Assembly (NCBI GenBank): GCA_017455085.1
Contig: JAFTBT010000126.1
Location: 1-7,698, forward strand
Origin: Synergistaceae bacterium
GTDB taxonomy: Bacteria; Synergistota; Synergistia; Synergistales; Aminobacteriaceae
Length of the DNA: 7,698 bases
Reading direction: 5' to 3'
The position numbers and the translations under genes are program-made. Position 1 is the first letter of the stretch. The number at the start of each line of letters is the position of its first letter. The notes under the pieces were generated by a model. That model was not told the origin of the DNA and ran no database searches. It worked only from the letters and a program-made list of their open reading frames with translations. Of the stretch, positions 7,492 through 7,698 are shown piece after piece.

Positions 7492-7698
7492 GGGGGCGAC
7501 AGGTTTCGACGGCGCGATTGGAGGATCTGAAGGAGCAGGCCGGGGAAAGTCTATATTCACCCGTAAAACTTAGGACAAAACAATAAAAGTCGAAGATAAT
7601 TTCGCATTAGCGGCCTAGTTGCCAGCTACGCCGACGGACGGACAATGCTGAAGGTTCGCCGAAGGTGTCATGAAATTCAGCTCCCCACCATATAGAGA
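7492..7698 (+). ncRNA. ssrA: tmRNA (ssrA), 5' part only
   Basis: The 5' end GGGGGCGACAGGTTTCGACG is the hallmark of one-piece tmRNA: acceptor-stem strand, D-like loop, then GGTTTCGACGG. A likely first pseudoknot pairs CGGG (7541-7544) with CCCG (7560-7563), and GTCTA (7549-7553) with TAGGAC (7571-7576, one bulge). It precedes the tag frame at about position 100 of the RNA, as expected. Helices after the tag lead into the second pseudoknot region. The 3' part, including the T arm and acceptor 3' strand, is beyond the window. No well-placed promoter is seen directly upstream; a TTGACC at 7466 has no suitable -10. Read-through from smpB and RNase P/3' processing is therefore plausible. Confidence 0.95.
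7592..7618 (+). other. tmRNA proteolysis-tag reading frame
   Basis: The frame after AAAAGTC reads Glu-Asp-Asn-Phe-Ala-Leu-Ala-Ala and stops at TAG (7616-7618). The ALAA end is the usual degradation signal seen by ClpXP-type proteases. AGTC directly before the resume codon matches the E. coli arrangement, which supports GAA at 7592 as the resume codon, but the exact resume point is inferred. Confidence 0.75.

Overview
The window looks like a chromosomal stretch of an anaerobic bacterium of the Synergistota type or a deep-branching Firmicutes-like lineage. This assignment is tentative. It rests on a CIRCE/HrcA-controlled hrcA-grpE-dnaK operon, a 608-residue DnaK that seems to lack the N-terminal insert of proteobacterial DnaK, strong AGGAGG-type ribosome binding sites, and roughly balanced base composition. 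No phage, transposon, CRISPR or plasmid genes are visible.

Layout. Positions 1-233 are a 39/40-bp tandem repeat that runs off the left edge, followed by a short gene-free stretch with a 13-bp direct repeat. A sigma-70-type promoter and a slightly degenerate CIRCE operator precede hrcA (461-1474), grpE (1480-1992) and dnaK (2023-3849), all on the plus strand. A hairpin terminator at about 3866-3903 separates this operon from a convergent minus-strand pair. That pair, in transcription order, is a UbiA-family enzyme of the decaprenyl-phosphate phosphoribosyltransferase type (6241-5369) and a polytopic GT-C-like glycosyltransferase (5356-3917). They are joined by a stop codon that overlaps the next ribosome binding site. 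Its likely promoter is an extended -10 near 6391-6399. Between this promoter and smpB lies a second, unrelated array: 25 intact units of 14 or 17 bp (6501-6877). smpB (6962-7447) and the 5' 207 bases of ssrA/tmRNA (from 7492 to the window end) close the window.

How the genes work together. HrcA represses the heat-shock operon through CIRCE, and GrpE is the nucleotide exchange factor for DnaK. dnaJ is not in this operon. The UbiA/GT-C pair suggests a lipid-linked pentose pathway: phosphoribose is loaded on polyprenyl phosphate at the inner face of the membrane, and a GT-C enzyme later transfers a polyprenyl-linked sugar on the outer face. SmpB and tmRNA form the trans-translation system that rescues stalled ribosomes.

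Most notable points: the two unrelated minisatellites in intergenic DNA; the smpB start, which has no Shine-Dalgarno and sits about 7 nt after a -10 box, so its mRNA is probably leaderless; the UbiA plus GT-C pair; and a short tmRNA tag (EDNFALAA) that apparently begins at a GAA resume codon. I saw no clear new multi-gene system. The 14/17-bp array is the least explained element.
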